In this document: one piece after another, positions 47,301 through 61,750 of the stretch
How the letters are laid out: every line of letters begins with the position of its first letter
Numbering within the stretch: position 1 is the first letter of the stretch
DNA from: Crossaster papposus
Taxonomy: Eukaryota; Echinodermata; Asteroidea; Velatida; Solasteridae
Assembly: GCA_037893245.1 (NCBI GenBank)
Contig: JBAIAA010000698.1
Location: 248,001-312,000 of the forward strand
Direction of reading: 5' to 3'
DNA: 64,000 nt
The notes under the pieces: model-generated
What the model saw: only the letters and a program-made list of their open reading frames with translations
Databases searched by the model: none
What the model was told of the DNA's origin: nothing
Made by a program: the position numbers and the translations under genes

Positions 47301-50300
47301 TCGAGTTTAATTTGTAAAGGAAAAAAAGTGTCCTGATGTCGGAACAAGCCCTCGAGTTAAATATGTTAAGGGAAAGAAGTGTGCATTTTTAATTTAAAGT
47401 CAAAAATGATGTCAAAAATGATGTCAAAAATGATGTCAAAAATGATGTCAAAAATGATGTCAAAAATGATGTCAAAAATGATGTCAAAAATGATGTCAAC
47501 AATTATGCCAAAAATTATGTCAAAAATTATGTCAAAAATGATAATTTCAGGACAGAAATAGACACCTGATGTCGGAACAAGCCCTCGAGTTAAATATGTA
47601 AAGGGAAAGAAGTGTGCATAAGAAATAAACACCTGATGTCGGAACAAGCCCTAGAGTTAAATATGTAAAGGGAAAGAAGTGTGCATAAGAAATAAACACC
47701 TGATGTCGGAACAAGCCCTCGAGTTAAATATGTAAAGGGAAAGAAGAGTGCATAAGAAATAAACACCTGATGTCGGAACAAGCCCTCGAGTTAAATTTGT
47801 AAATATAAAGAAGTGTCCTGATGTCGGAACAAGCCCTCGAGTTAAATATGTTAAGGGAAAGAAGTGTGCATTATAAATGTTCAGTCTTACAGTCAAAAAT
47901 GATGTCAAAAATGATGTCAAAAATGATGTCAAAAATGATAATTTCAGGACAGAAATAAACACGTGATGTCGGAAAAAGCCCACGAGTTAAATATGTAAAG
48001 GGAAAGAAGTGTGCATAAGAAATAAACACCTGATGTCGGAACAAGCCCTCGAGTTAAATATGTTAAGGGAAAGAAGTGTGCATAAGAAATAAACACCTGA
48101 GGTCGGAACAAGCCCTCGAGTTAAATATGTAAAGGGAAAGAAGTGTGCATAAGAAATAAACACCTGATGACGGAACAAGCCCTCGAGTTAAATATGTAAA
48201 GGGAAAGAAGTGTGCATAAGAAATAAACACCTGATGTCGGAACAAGCCCTCGAGTTAAATTTGTAAATATAAAGAAGTGTCCTGATGTCGGAACAAGCCC
48301 TCGAGTTAAATATGTTAAGGGAAAGAAGTGTGCATTATAAATGTTCAGTCTTACAGTCAAAAATGATGTCATAAATGATGTCATAAATGATGTCAAAAAT
48401 GATAATTTCAGGACAGAAATAAACACGTGATGTCGGAACAAGCCCACGAGTTAAATATGTAAAGGGAAAGAAGTGTGCATAAGAAATAAACACCTGATGT
48501 CGGAACAAGCCCTCGAGTTAAATATGTTAAGGGAAAGAAGTGTGCATAAGAAATAAACACCTGAGGTCGGAACAAGCCCTCGAGTTAAATATGTAAAGGG
48601 AAAGAAGTGTGCATAAGAAATAAACACCTGATGACGGAACAAGCCCTCGAGTTAAATATGTAAAGGGAAAGAAGTGTGCATAAGAAATAAACACCTGATG
48701 TCGGAACAAGCCCTCGAGTTAAATATGTTAAGGGAAAGAAGTGTGCATTTTTAATTTACAGTCAAAAATGATGTCAAAAATGATGTCAAAAATGATGTCA
48801 AAAATGATGTCAAAAATGATGTCAAAAATGATGTCAAAAATGAGGTCAAAAATGAGGTCAAAAATGATGTCAAAAATGATACTTTCAGGACATAAATAGA
48901 CACCTGATGTCGGAACAAGCCCTCGAGTTAAATATGTTAAGGGAAAGAAGTGTGCATTATAAATTTTCAGTCTTACATTCAAAAATGATGTCAAAAATGA
49001 TGTCAAAAATGATGTCAAAAATGATAATTTCAGGACAGAAATAGACACCTGATGTCGGAACAAGCCCTCGACTTAATTATGTTAAGGGAAAGAAGTGTGC
49101 ATTAGACATTTTCAGTCTTACAGTAAAAAATGATGTCAAAATTGATGTCAAAAATGATGTCAAAAATGATGTCAAAAATGATGTCAAAAATGATGTCAAA
49201 AATGATGTCAAAAATGATGTCAAAAATGATGTCAAAAATGATGTCAAAAAAGATAATTTCAGGACAGAAATAGACACCTGATGTCGGAATAAGCCCTCGA
49301 GTTAAATATGTTAAGGGAAAGAAGTGTGCATTATACATTTTCAGTCTTACAGTCGAAAATGATGTCAAAATGATGTCAAAAATGATGTCAAAAATGATGT
49401 CAAAAATGATGTCAAAAAAGATAATTTCAGGACAGAAATAGACACCTGATGTCGGAACAAGCCCTCGAGTTAAATATGTTAAGGGAAAGAAGTGTGCATT
49501 ATAAATGTTCAGTCTTACAGTCAAAAATGATGTCAAAAATGATGTCAAAAATGATGTCAAAAATGATGTCAAAAATGATAATTTCAGGACAGAAATAGAC
49601 ACCTGATGTCGGAACAAGCCCTCGAGTTAATTATGTAAAGGGAAAGAAGTGTGCATAAGAAATAAACACCTGATGTCGGAACAAGCCCTAGAGTTAAATA
49701 TGTAAAGGGAAAGAAGTGTGCATAAGAAATAAACACCTGATGTCGGAACAAGCCCTCGAGTTAAATATGTAAAGGGAAAGAAGAGTGCATAAGAAATAAA
49801 CACCTGATGTCGGAACAAGCCCTCGAGTTAAATTTGTAAATATAAAGAAGTGTCCTGATGTCGGAACAAGCCCTCGAGTTAAATATGTTAAGGGAAAGAA
49901 GTGTGCATTATAAATGTTCAGTCTTACAGTCAAAAATGATGTTAAAAATGATGTCAAAAATGATGTCAAAAATGATAATTTCAGGACAGAAATAAACACG
50001 TGATGTCGGAACAAGCCCACGAGTTAAATATGTAAAGGGAAAGAAGTGTGCATAAGAAATAAACACCTGATGTCGGAACAAGCCCTCGAGTTAAATATGT
50101 TAAGGGAAAGAAGTGTGCATAAGAAATAAACACCTGAGGTCGGAACAAGCCCTCGAGTTAAATATGTAAAGGGAAAGAAGTGTGCATAAGAAATAAACAC
50201 CTGATGACGGAACAAGCCCTCGAGTTAAATATGTAAAGGGAAAGAAGTGTGCATAAGAAATAAACACCTGATGTCGGAACAAGCCCTCGAGTTAAATTTG

Positions 50301-53300
50301 TAAATATAAAGAAGTGTCCTGATGTCGGAACAAGCCCTCGAGTTAAATATGTGAAGGGAAAGAAGTGTGCATTATAAATGTTCAGTCTTACAGTCAAAAA
50401 TGATGTCAAAAATGATGTCAAAAATGATGTCAAAAATGATAATTTCAGGACAGAAATAAACACGTGATGTCGGAACAAGCCCACGAGTTAAATATGTAAA
50501 GGGAAAGAAGTGTGCATAAGAAATAAACACCTGATGTCGGAACAAGCCCTCGAGTTAAATATGTTAAGGGAAAGAAGTGTGCATAAGAAATAAACACCTG
50601 AGGTCGGAACAAGCCCTCGAGTTAAATATGTAAAGGGAAAGAAGTGTGCATAAGAAATAAACACCTGATGACGGAACAAGCCCTCGAGTTAAATATGTAA
50701 AGGGAAAGAAGTGTGCATAAGAAATAAACACCTGATGTCGGAACAAGCCCTCGAGTTTAATTTGTAAAGGAAAAAAAGTGTCCTGATGTCGGAACAAGCC
50801 CTCGAGTTAAATATGTTAAGGGAAAGAAGTGTGCATTTTTAATTTACAGTCAAAAATGATGTCAAAAATGATGTCAAAAATGATGTCAAAAATGATGTCA
50901 AAAATGATGTCAAAAATGATGTCAAAAATGATGTCAAAAATGAGGTCAAAAATGATGTCAAAAATGATGTCAAAAATGATACTTTCAGGACAGAAATAGA
51001 CACCTGATGTCGGAACAAGCCCTCGAGTTAAATATGTTAAGGGAAAGAAGTGTGCATTATAAATTTTCAGTCTTACATTCAAAAATGATGTCAAAAATGA
51101 TGTCAAAAATGATGTCAAAAATGATGTCAAAAATGATAATTTCAGGACAGAAATAGACACCTGATGTCGGAACAAGCCCTCGACTTAATTATGTTAAGGG
51201 AAAGAAGTGTGCATTAGACATTTTCAGTCTTACAGTCAAAAATGTTGTCAAAATTGATGTCAAAAATGATGTCAAAAATGATGTCAAAAATGATGTCAAA
51301 AATGATGTCAAAAATGATGTCAAAAATGATGTCAAAAATGATGTCAAAAATGATGTCAAAAAAGATAATTTCAGGACAGAAATAGACACCTGATGTCGGA
51401 ACAAGCCCTCGAGTTAAATATGTTAAGGGAAAGAAGTGTGCATTTTAAATTTTCAGTCTTACAGTCAAAAATGATGTCAAAAATGATGTCAAAAATGATG
51501 TCAAAAATGATGTCAAAAATGATGTCAACAATTATGCCAAAAATTATGTCAAAAATTATGTCAAAAATGATAATTTCAGGACAGAAATAGACACCTGATG
51601 TCGGAACAAGCCCTCGAGTTAAATATGTAAAGGGAAAGAAGTGTGCATAAGAAATAAACACCTGATGTCGGAACAAGCCCTAGAGTTAAATATGTAAAGG
51701 GAAAGAAGTGTGCATAAGAAATAAACACCTGATGTCGGAACAAGCCCTCGAGTTAAATATGTAAAGGGAAAGAAGAGTGCATAAGAAATAAACACCTGAT
51801 GTCGGAACAAGCCCTCGAGTTAAATTTGTAAATATAAAGAAGTGTCCTGATGTCGGAACAAGCCCTCGAGTTAAATATGTTAAGGGAAAGAAGTGTGCAT
51901 TATAAATGTTCAGTCTTACAGTCAAAAATGATGTCAAAAATGATGTCAAAAATGATGTCAAAAATGATAATTTCAGGACAGAAATAAACACGTGATGTCG
52001 GAAAAAGCCCACGAGTTAAATATGTAAAGGGAAAGAAGTGTGCATAAGAAATAAACACCTGATGTCGGAACAAGCCCTCGAGTTAAATATGTTAAGGGAA
52101 AGAAGTGTGCATAAGAAATAAACACCTGAGGTCGGAACAAGCCCTCGAGTTAAATATGTAAAGGGAAAGAAGTGTGCATAAGAAATAAACACCTGATGAC
52201 GGAACAAGCCCTCGAGTTAAATATGTAAAGGGAAAGAAGTGTGCATAAGAAATAAACACCTGATGTCGGAACAAGCCCTCGAGTTAAATTTGTAAATATA
52301 AAGAAGTGTCCTGATGTCGGAACAAGCCCTCGAGTTAAATATGTTAAGGGAAAGAAGTGTGCATTATAAATGTTCAGTCTTACAGTCAAAAATGATGTCA
52401 TAAATGATGTCATAAATGATGTCAAAAATGATAATTTCAGGACAGAAATAAACACGTGATGTCGGAACAAGCCCACGAGTTAAATATGTAAAGGGAAAGA
52501 AGTGTGCATACGAAATAAACACCTGATGTCGGAACAAGCCCTCGAGTTAAATATGTTAAGGGAAAGAAGTGTGCATAAGAAATAAACACCTGAGGTCGGA
52601 ACAAGCCCTCGAGTTAAATATGTAAAGGGAAAGAAGTGTGCATAAGAAATAAACACCTGATGACGGAACAAGCCCTCGAGTTAAATATGTAAAGGGAAAG
52701 AAGTGTGCATAAGAAATAAACACCTGATGTCGGAACAAGCCCTCGAGTTAAATATGTTAAGGGAAAGAAGTGTGCATTTTTAATTTACAGTCAAAAATGA
52801 TGTCAAAAATGATGTCAAAAATGATGTCAAAAATGATGTCAAAAATGATGTCAAAAATGATGTCAAAAATGAGGTCAAAAATGATGTCAAAAATGATGTC
52901 AAAAATGATACTTTCAGGACAGAAAGAGACACCTGATGTCGGAACAAGCCCTCGAGTTAAATATGTTAAGGGAAAGAAGTGTGCATTATAAATTTTCAGT
53001 CTTACATTCAAAAATGATGTCAAAAATGATGTCAAAAATGATAATTTCAGGACAGAAATAGACACCTGATGTCGGAACAAGCCCTCGACTTAATTATGTT
53101 AAGGGAAAGAAGTGTGCATTAGACATTTTCAGTCTTACAGTAAAAAATGATGTCAAAATTGATGTCAAAAATGATGTCAAAAATGATGTCAAAAATGATG
53201 TCAAAAATGATGTCAAAAATGATGTCAAAAATGATGTCAAAAATGATGTCAAAAAAGATAATTTCAGGACAGAAATAGACACCTGATGTCGGAACAAGCC

Positions 53301-53815
53301 CTCGAGTTAAATATGTTAAGGGAAAGAAGTGTGCATTATACATTTTCAGTCTTACAGTCGAAAATGATGTCAAAATGATGTCAAAAATGATGTCAAAAAT
53401 GATGTCAAAAATGATGTCAAAAAAGATAATTTCAGGACAGAAATAGACACCTGATGTCGGAACAAGCCCTCGAGTTAAATATGTTAAGGGAAAGAAGTGT
53501 GCATTATAAATGTTCAGTCTTACAGTCAAAAATGATGTCAAAAATGATGTCAAAAATGATGTCAAAAATGATAATTTCAGGACAGAAATAGACACCTGAT
53601 GTCGGAACAAGCCCTCGACTTAATTATGTTAAGGGAAAGAAGTGTGCATTAGTCATTTTCAGTCTTACAGTCAAAAATGATGTCAAAAATGATGTCAAAA
53701 ATGATGTCAAAAATGATGTCAAAAATGATGTCAAAAATGATGTCAAAAATGATGTCAAAAATGATGTCAAAACTGATAATTTCAGGACAGAAATAAACAC
53801 CTGATGTCGGAACAA
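40790..53815 (+). repeat. 8.84-kb higher-order repeat
   Basis: 40,790-44,990 is matched by 49,627-53,815 at an offset of 8,837, dropping to 8,825 after one 12-bp unit is lost in a minisatellite block near 42,480/51,310. Shared private features include gtgaaggg (41,515; 50,351), cataaatgatgtcat (43,572; 52,397) and gcatacgaa (43,681; 52,506). Confidence 0.85.
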
Positions 53816-56800
53816 GCCCTCGAGTTAAATATGTAAAGGGAAAGAAGTGTGCATAAGAAATAAACACCTGATGTCGGAACAAGCCCTCGAGTTTAATTTG
53901 TAAAGGAAAAAAAGTGTCCTGATGTCGGAACAAGCCCTCGAGTTAAATATGTTAAGGGAAAGAAGTGTGCATTTTTAATTTACAGTCAAAAATGATGTCA
54001 AAAATGATGTCAAAAATGATGTCAAAAATGATGTCAAAAATGATGTCAAAAATGATGTCAAAAATGATGTCAAAAATGAGGTCAAAAATGATGTCAAAAA
54101 TGATGTCAAAAATGATACTTTCAGGACAGAAATAGACACCTGATGTCGGAACAAGCCCTCGAGTTAAATATGTTAAGGGAAAGAAGTGTGCATTATAAAT
54201 TTTCAGTCTTACATTCAAAAATGATGTCAAAAATGATGTCAAAAATGATGTCAAAAATGATGTCAAAAATGATAATTTCAGGACAGAAATAGACACCTGA
54301 TGTCGGAACAAGCCCTCGACTTAATTATGTTAAGGGAAAGAAGTGTGCATTAGACATTTTCAGTCTTACAGTCAAAAATGTTGTCAAAATTGATGTCAAA
54401 AATGATGTCAAAAATGATGTCAAAAATGATGTCAAAAATGATGTCAAAAATGATGTCAAAAATGATGTCAAAAATGATGTCAAAAATGATGTCAAAAAAG
54501 ATAATTTCAGGACAGAAATAGACACCTGATGTCGGAACAAGCCCTCGAGTTAAATATGTTAAGGGAAAGAAGTGTGCATTTTAAATTTTCAGTCTTACAG
54601 TCAAAAATGATGTCAAAAATGATGTCAAAAATGATGTCAAAAATGATGTCAAAAATGATGTCAACAATTATGCCAAAAATTATGTCAAAAATTATGTCAA
54701 AAATGATAATTTCAGGACAGAAATAGACACCTGATGTCGGAACAAGCCCTCGAGTTAAATATGTAAAGGGAAAGAAGTGTGCATAAGAAATAAACACCTG
54801 ATGTCGGAACAAGCCCTAGAGTTAAATATGTAAAGGGAAAGAAGTGTGCATAAGAAATAAACACCTGATGTCGGAACAAGCCCTCGAGTTAAATATGTAA
54901 AGGGAAAGAAGAGTGCATAAGAAATAAACACCTGATGTCGGAACAAGCCCTCGAGTTAAATTTGTAAATATAAAGAAGTGTCCTGATGTCGGAACAAGCC
55001 CTCGAGTTAAATATGTTAAGGGAAAGAAGTGTGCATTATAAATGTTCAGTCTTACAGTCAAAAATGATGTCAAAAATGATGTCAAAAATGATGTCAAAAA
55101 TGATAATTTCAGGACAGAAATAAACACGTGATGTCGGAAAAAGCCCACGAGTTAAATATGTAAAGGGAAAGAAGTGTGCATAAGAAATAAACACCTGATG
55201 TCGGAACAAGCCCTCGAGTTAAATATGTTAAGGGAAAGAAGTGTGCATAAGAAATAAACACCTGAGGTCGGAACAAGCCCTCGAGTTAAATATGTAAAGG
55301 GAAAGAAGTGTGCATAAGAAATAAACACCTGATGACGGAACAAGCCCTCGAGTTAAATATGTAAAGGGAAAGAAGTGTGCATAAGAAATAAACACCTGAT
55401 GTCGGAACAAGCCCTCGAGTTAAATTTGTAAATATAAAGAAGTGTCCTGATGTCGGAACAAGCCCTCGAGTTAAATATGTTAAGGGAAAGAAGTGTGCAT
55501 TATAAATGTTCAGTCTTACAGTCAAAAATGATGTCATAAATGATGTCATAAATGATGTCAAAAATGATAATTTCAGGACAGAAATAAACACGTGATGTCG
55601 GAACAAGCCCACGAGTTAAATATGTAAAGGGAAAGAAGTGTGCATACGAAATAAACACCTGATGTCGGAACAAGCCCTCGAGTTAAATATGTTAAGGGAA
55701 AGAAGTGTGCATAAGAAATAAACACCTGAGGTCGGAACAAGCCCTCGAGTTAAATATGTAAAGGGAAAGAAGTGTGCATAAGAAATAAACACCTGATGAC
55801 GGAACAAGCCCTCGAGTTAAATATGTAAAGGGAAAGAAGTGTGCATAAGAAATAAACACCTGATGTCGGAACAAGCCCTCGAGTTAAATATGTTAAGGGA
55901 AAGAAGTGTGCATTTTTAATTTACAGTCAAAAATGATGTCAAAAATGATGTCAAAAATGATGTCAAAAATGATGTCAAAAATGATGTCAAAAATGATGTC
56001 AAAAATGAGGTCAAAAATGATGTCAAAAATGATGTCAAAAATGATACTTTCAGGACAGAAAGAGACACCTGATGTCGGAACAAGCCCTCGAGTTAAATAT
56101 GTTAAGGGAAAGAAGTGTGCATTATAAATTTTCAGTCTTACATTCAAAAATGATGTCAAAAATGATGTCAAAAATGATAATTTCAGGACAGAAATAGACA
56201 CCTGATGTCGGAACAAGCCCTCGACTTAATTATGTTAAGGGAAAGAAGTGTGCATTAGACATTTTCAGTCTTACAGTAAAAAATGATGTCAAAATTGATG
56301 TCAAAAATGATGTCAAAAATGATGTCAAAAATGATGTCAAAAATGATGTCAAAAATGATGTCAAAAATGATGTCAAAAATGATGTCAAAAAAGATAATTT
56401 CAGGACAGAAATAGACACCTGATGTCGGAACAAGCCCTCGAGTTAAATATGTTAAGGGAAAGAAGTGTGCATTATACATTTTCAGTCTTACAGTCGAAAA
56501 TGATGTCAAAATGATGTCAAAAATGATGTCAAAAATGATGTCAAAAATGATGTCAAAAAAGATAATTTCAGGACAGAAATAGACACCTGATGTCGGAACA
56601 AGCCCTCGAGTTAAATATGTTAAGGGAAAGAAGTGTGCATTATAAATGTTCAGTCTTACAGTCAAAAATGATGTCAAAAATGATGTCAAAAATGATGTCA
56701 AAAATGATAATTTCAGGACAGAAATAGACACCTGATGTCGGAACAAGCCCTCGACTTAATTATGTTAAGGGAAAGAAGTGTGCATTAGTCATTTTCAGTC

Positions 56801-59800
56801 TTACAGTCAAAAATGATGTCAAAAATGATGTCAAAAATGATGTCAAAAATGATGTCAAAAATGATGTCAAAAATGATGTCAAAAATGATGTCAAAAATGA
56901 TGTCAAAACTGATAATTTCAGGACAGAAATAAACACCTGATGTCGGAACAAGCCCTCGAGTTAAATATGTAAAGGGAAGGAAGTGTGCATAAGAAATAAA
57001 CACCTGATGTCGGAACAAGCGCTCGAGTTAAATTTGTAAAGGGAAAGAAGTGTCCTGATGTCGGAACAAGCCCTCGAGTTAAATATGTTAAGGGAAAGAA
57101 GTGTGCATTATAAATGTTCAGTCTTACAGTCAAAAAAGATGTCAAAAATGATGTCAAAAATGATGTCAAAAATGATGTCAAAAATGATAATTTCAGGACA
57201 GAAATAAACACCTGATGTCGGAACAAGCCCTCGAGTTAAATATGTAAAGGGAAAGAAGTGTGCATAAGAAATAAACACCTGATGTCGGAACAAGCGCTCG
57301 AGTTAAATTTGTAAAGGGAAAGAAGTGTCCCGATGTCGGAACAAGCCCTCGAGTTAAATATGTTAAGGGAAAGAAGTGTGCATTTTAAATGTTCAGTCTT
57401 ACAGTCAAAAATGATGTCAAAAATGATGTCAAAAATGATGTCAAAAATGATGTCAAAAATGATGTCAACAATTATGCCAAAAATTATGTCAAAAATTATG
57501 TCAAAAATGATAATTTCAGGACAGAAATAGACACCTGATGTCGGAACAAGCCCTCGAGTTAAATATGTTAAGGGAAAGAAGTGTGCATTATAAATTTTCA
57601 GTCTTACATTCAAAAATGATGTCAAAAATGATGTCAAAAATGATGTCAAAAATGATGTCAAAAATGATGTCAAAAATGATAATTTCAGGACAGAAATAGA
57701 CACCTGATGTCGGAACAAGCCCTCGACTTAATTATGTTAAGGGAAAGAAGTGTGCATTAGACATGTTCAGTCTTACAGTCAAAAATGATGTCAAAATTGA
57801 TGTCAAAAATGATGTCAAAAATGATGTCAAAAATGATGTCAAAAATGATGTCAAAAATGATGTCAAAAATGATGTCAAAAATGATGTCAAAAATGATGTC
57901 AAAAAAGATAATTTCAGGACAGAAATAGACACCTGATGTCGGAACAAGCCCTCGAGTTAAATATGTTAAGGGAAAGAAGTGTGCATTTTAAATTTTCAGT
58001 CTTACAGTCAAAAATGATGTCAAAAATGATGTCAAAAATGATGTCAAAAATGATGCCAAAAATTATGTCAAAAATTATGTCAAAAATGATAATTTCAGGA
58101 CAGAAATAGACACCTGATGTCGGAACAAGCCCTCGAGTTAAATATGTAAAGGGAAAGAAGTGTGCATAAGAAATAAACACCTGATGTCGGAACAAGCCCT
58201 AGAGTTAAATATGTAAAGGGAAAGAAGTGTGCATAAGAAATAAACACCTGATGTCGGAACAAGCCCTCGAGTTAAATATGTAAAGGGAAAGAAGAGTGCA
58301 TAAGAAATAAACACCTGATGTCGGAACAAGCCCTCGAGTTAAATTTGTAAATATAAAGAAGTGTCCTGATGTCGGAACAAGCCCTCGAGTTAAATATGTT
58401 AAGGGAAAGAAGTGTGCATTATAAATGTTCAGTCTTACAGTCAAAAATGATGTCAAAAATGATGTCAAAAATGTTGTCAAAAATGATAATTTCAGGACAG
58501 AAATAAACACGTGATGTCGGAACAAGCCCACGAGTTAAATATGTAAAGGGAAAGAAGTGTGCATAAGAAATAAACACCTGATGTCGGAACAAGCCCTCGA
58601 GTTAAATATGTTAAGGGAAAGAAGTGTGCATAAGAAATAAAAACCTGAGGTCGGAACAAGCCCTCGAGTTAAATATGTAAAGGGAAAGAAGTGTGCATAA
58701 GAAATAAACACCTGATGACGGAACAAGCCCTCGAGTTAAATATGTAAAGGGAAAGAAGTGTGCATAAGAAATAAACACCTGATGTCGGAACAAGCCCTCG
58801 AGTTAAATTTGTAAATATAAAGAAGTGTCCTGATTTCGGAACAAGCCCTCGAGTTAAATATGTTAAGGGAAAGAAGTGTGCATTATAAATGTTCAGTCTT
58901 ACAGTCAAAAATGATGTCAAAAATGATGTCAAAAATGATGTCAAAAATGATAATTTCAGGACAGAAATAAACACGTGATGTCGGAACAAGCCCACGAGTT
59001 AAATATGTAAAGGGAAAGAAGTGTGCATAAGAAATAAACACCTGATGTCGGAACAAGCCCTCGAGTTAAATATGTTAAGGGAAAGAAGTGTGCATAAGAA
59101 ATAAACACCTGAGGTCGGAACAAGCCCTCGAGTTAAATATGTAAAGGGAAAGAAGTGTGCATAAGAAATAAACACCTGATGACGGAACAAGCCCTCGAGT
59201 TAAATATGTAAAGGGAAAGAAGTGTGCATAAGAAATAAACACCTGATGTCGGAACAAGCCCTCGAGTTTAATTTGTAAAGGAAAAAAAGTGTCCTGATGT
59301 CGGAACAAGCCCTCGAGTTAAATATGTTAAGGGAAAGAAGTGTGCATTTTTAATTTAAAGTCAAAAATGATGTCAAAAATGATGTCAAAAATGATGTCAA
59401 AAATGATGTCAAAAATGATGTCAAAAATGATGTCAAAAATGATGTCAAAAATGATGTCAACAATTATGCCAAAAATTATGTCAAAAATTATGTCAAAAAT
59501 GATAATTTCAGGACAGAAATAGACACCTGATGTCGGAACAAGCCCTCGAGTTAAATATGTAAAGGGAAAGAAGTGTGCATAAGAAATAAACACCTGATGT
59601 CGGAACAAGCCCTAGAGTTAAATATGTAAAGGGAAAGAAGTGTGCATAAGAAATAAACACCTGATGTCGGAACAAGCCCTCGAGTTAAATATGTAAAGGG
59701 AAAGAAGAGTGCATAAGAAATAAACACCTGATGTCGGAACAAGCCCTCGAGTTAAATTTGTAAATATAAAGAAGTGTCCTGATGTCGGAACAAGCCCTCG

Positions 59801-61750
59801 AGTTAAATATGTTAAGGGAAAGAAGTGTGCATTATAAATGTTCAGTCTTACAGTCAAAAATGATGTCAAAAATGATGTCAAAAATGATGTCAAAAATGAT
59901 AATTTCAGGACAGAAATAAACACGTGATGTCGGAAAAAGCCCACGAGTTAAATATGTAAAGGGAAAGAAGTGTGCATAAGAAATAAACACCTGATGTCGG
60001 AACAAGCCCTCGAGTTAAATATGTTAAGGGAAAGAAGTGTGCATAAGAAATAAACACCTGAGGTCGGAACAAGCCCTCGAGTTAAATATGTAAAGGGAAA
60101 GAAGTGTGCATAAGAAATAAACACCTGATGACGGAACAAGCCCTCGAGTTAAATATGTAAAGGGAAAGAAGTGTGCATAAGAAATAAACACCTGATGTCG
60201 GAACAAGCCCTCGAGTTAAATTTGTAAATATAAAGAAGTGTCCTGATGTCGGAACAAGCCCTCGAGTTAAATATGTTAAGGGAAAGAAGTGTGCATTATA
60301 AATGTTCAGTCTTACAGTCAAAAATGATGTCATAAATTATGTCATAAATGATGTCAAAAATGATAATTTCAGGACAGAAATAAACACGTGATGTCGGAAC
60401 AAGCCCACGAGTTAAATATGTAAAGGGAAAGAAGTGTGCATAAGAAATAAACACCTGATGTCGGAACAAGCCCTCGAGTTAAATATGTTAAGGGAAAGAA
60501 GTGTGCATAAGAAATAAACACCTGAGGTCGGAACAAGCCCTCGAGTTAAATATGTAAAGGGAAAGAAGTGTGCATAAGAAATAAACACCTGATGACGGAA
60601 CAAGCCCTCGAGTTAAATATGTAAAGGGAAAGAAGTGTGCATAAGAAATAAACACCTGATGTCGGAACAAGCCCTCGAGTTAAATATGTTAAGGGAAAGA
60701 AGTGTGCATTTTTAATTTACAGTCAAAAATGATGTCAAAAATGATGTCAAAAATGATGTCAAAAATGATGTCAAAAATGATGTCAAAAATGAGGTCAAAA
60801 ATGAGGTCAAAAATGATGTCAAAAATGATACTTTCAGGACATAAATAGACACCTGATGTCGGAACAAGCCCTCGAGTTAAATATGTTAAGGGAAAGAAGT
60901 GTGCATTATAAATTTTCAGTCTTACATTCAAAAATGATGTCAAAAATGATGTCAAAAATGATGTCAAAAATGATAATTTCAGGACAGAAATAGACACCTG
61001 ATGTCGGAACAAGCCCTCGACTTAATTATGTTAAGGGAAAGAAGTGTGCATTAGACATTTTCAGTCTTACAGTAAAAAATGATGTCAAAATTGATGTCAA
61101 AAATGATGTCAAAAATGATGTCAAAAATGATGTCAAAAATGATGTCAAAAATGATGTCAAAAATGATGTCAAAAATGATGTCAAAAATGATGTCAAAAAA
61201 GATAATTTCAGGACAGAAATAGACACCTGATGTCGGAATAAGCCCTCGAGTTAAATATGTTAAGGGAAAGAAGTGTGCATTATACATTTTCAGTCTTACA
61301 GTCGAAAATGATGTCAAAATGATGTCAAAAATGATGTCAAAAATGATGTCAAAAATGATGTCAAAAAAGATAATTTCAGGACAGAAATAGACACCTGATG
61401 TCGGAACAAGCCCTCGAGTTAAATATGTTAAGGGAAAGAAGTGTGCATTATAAATGTTCAGTCTTACAGTCAAAAATGATGTCAAAAATGATGTCAAAAA
61501 TGATGTCAAAAATGATAATTTCAGGACAGAAATAGACACCTGATGTCGGAACAAGCCCTCGAGTTAATTATGTAAAGGGAAAGAAGTGTGCATAAGAAAT
61601 AAACACCTGATGTCGGAACAAGCCCTAGAGTTAAATATGTAAAGGGAAAGAAGTGTGCATAAGAAATAAACACCTGATGTCGGAACAAGCCCTCGAGTTA
61701 AATATGTAAAGGGAAAGAAGAGTGCATAAGAAATAAACACCTGATGTCGG
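41880..61750 (+). repeat. 11.96-kb higher-order repeat pair
   Basis: 41,880-49,800 is matched by 53,850-61,750. The offset runs 11,973, 11,961, 11,949, 11,937, each step being one 12-bp unit lost or gained in a minisatellite block. Shared private changes include gtcccgatg (45,367; 57,328), gatttcgg (46,872; 58,833), tttaaagtc (47,394; 59,355) and cggaataagccc (49,286; 61,235). Confidence 0.85.
50700..56970 (+). repeat. 3,136-bp tandem duplication inside the larger repeats
   Basis: 50,816-53,815 matches 53,952-56,951 at a constant 3,136 bp. The junction is near 53,830-53,890, where a monomer that elsewhere is followed by the aagggaagg variant is instead followed by the aggaaaaaaagtgtcc T junction. 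This inserted copy turns the 8.8-kb period into the 11.96-kb period. Confidence 0.8.
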
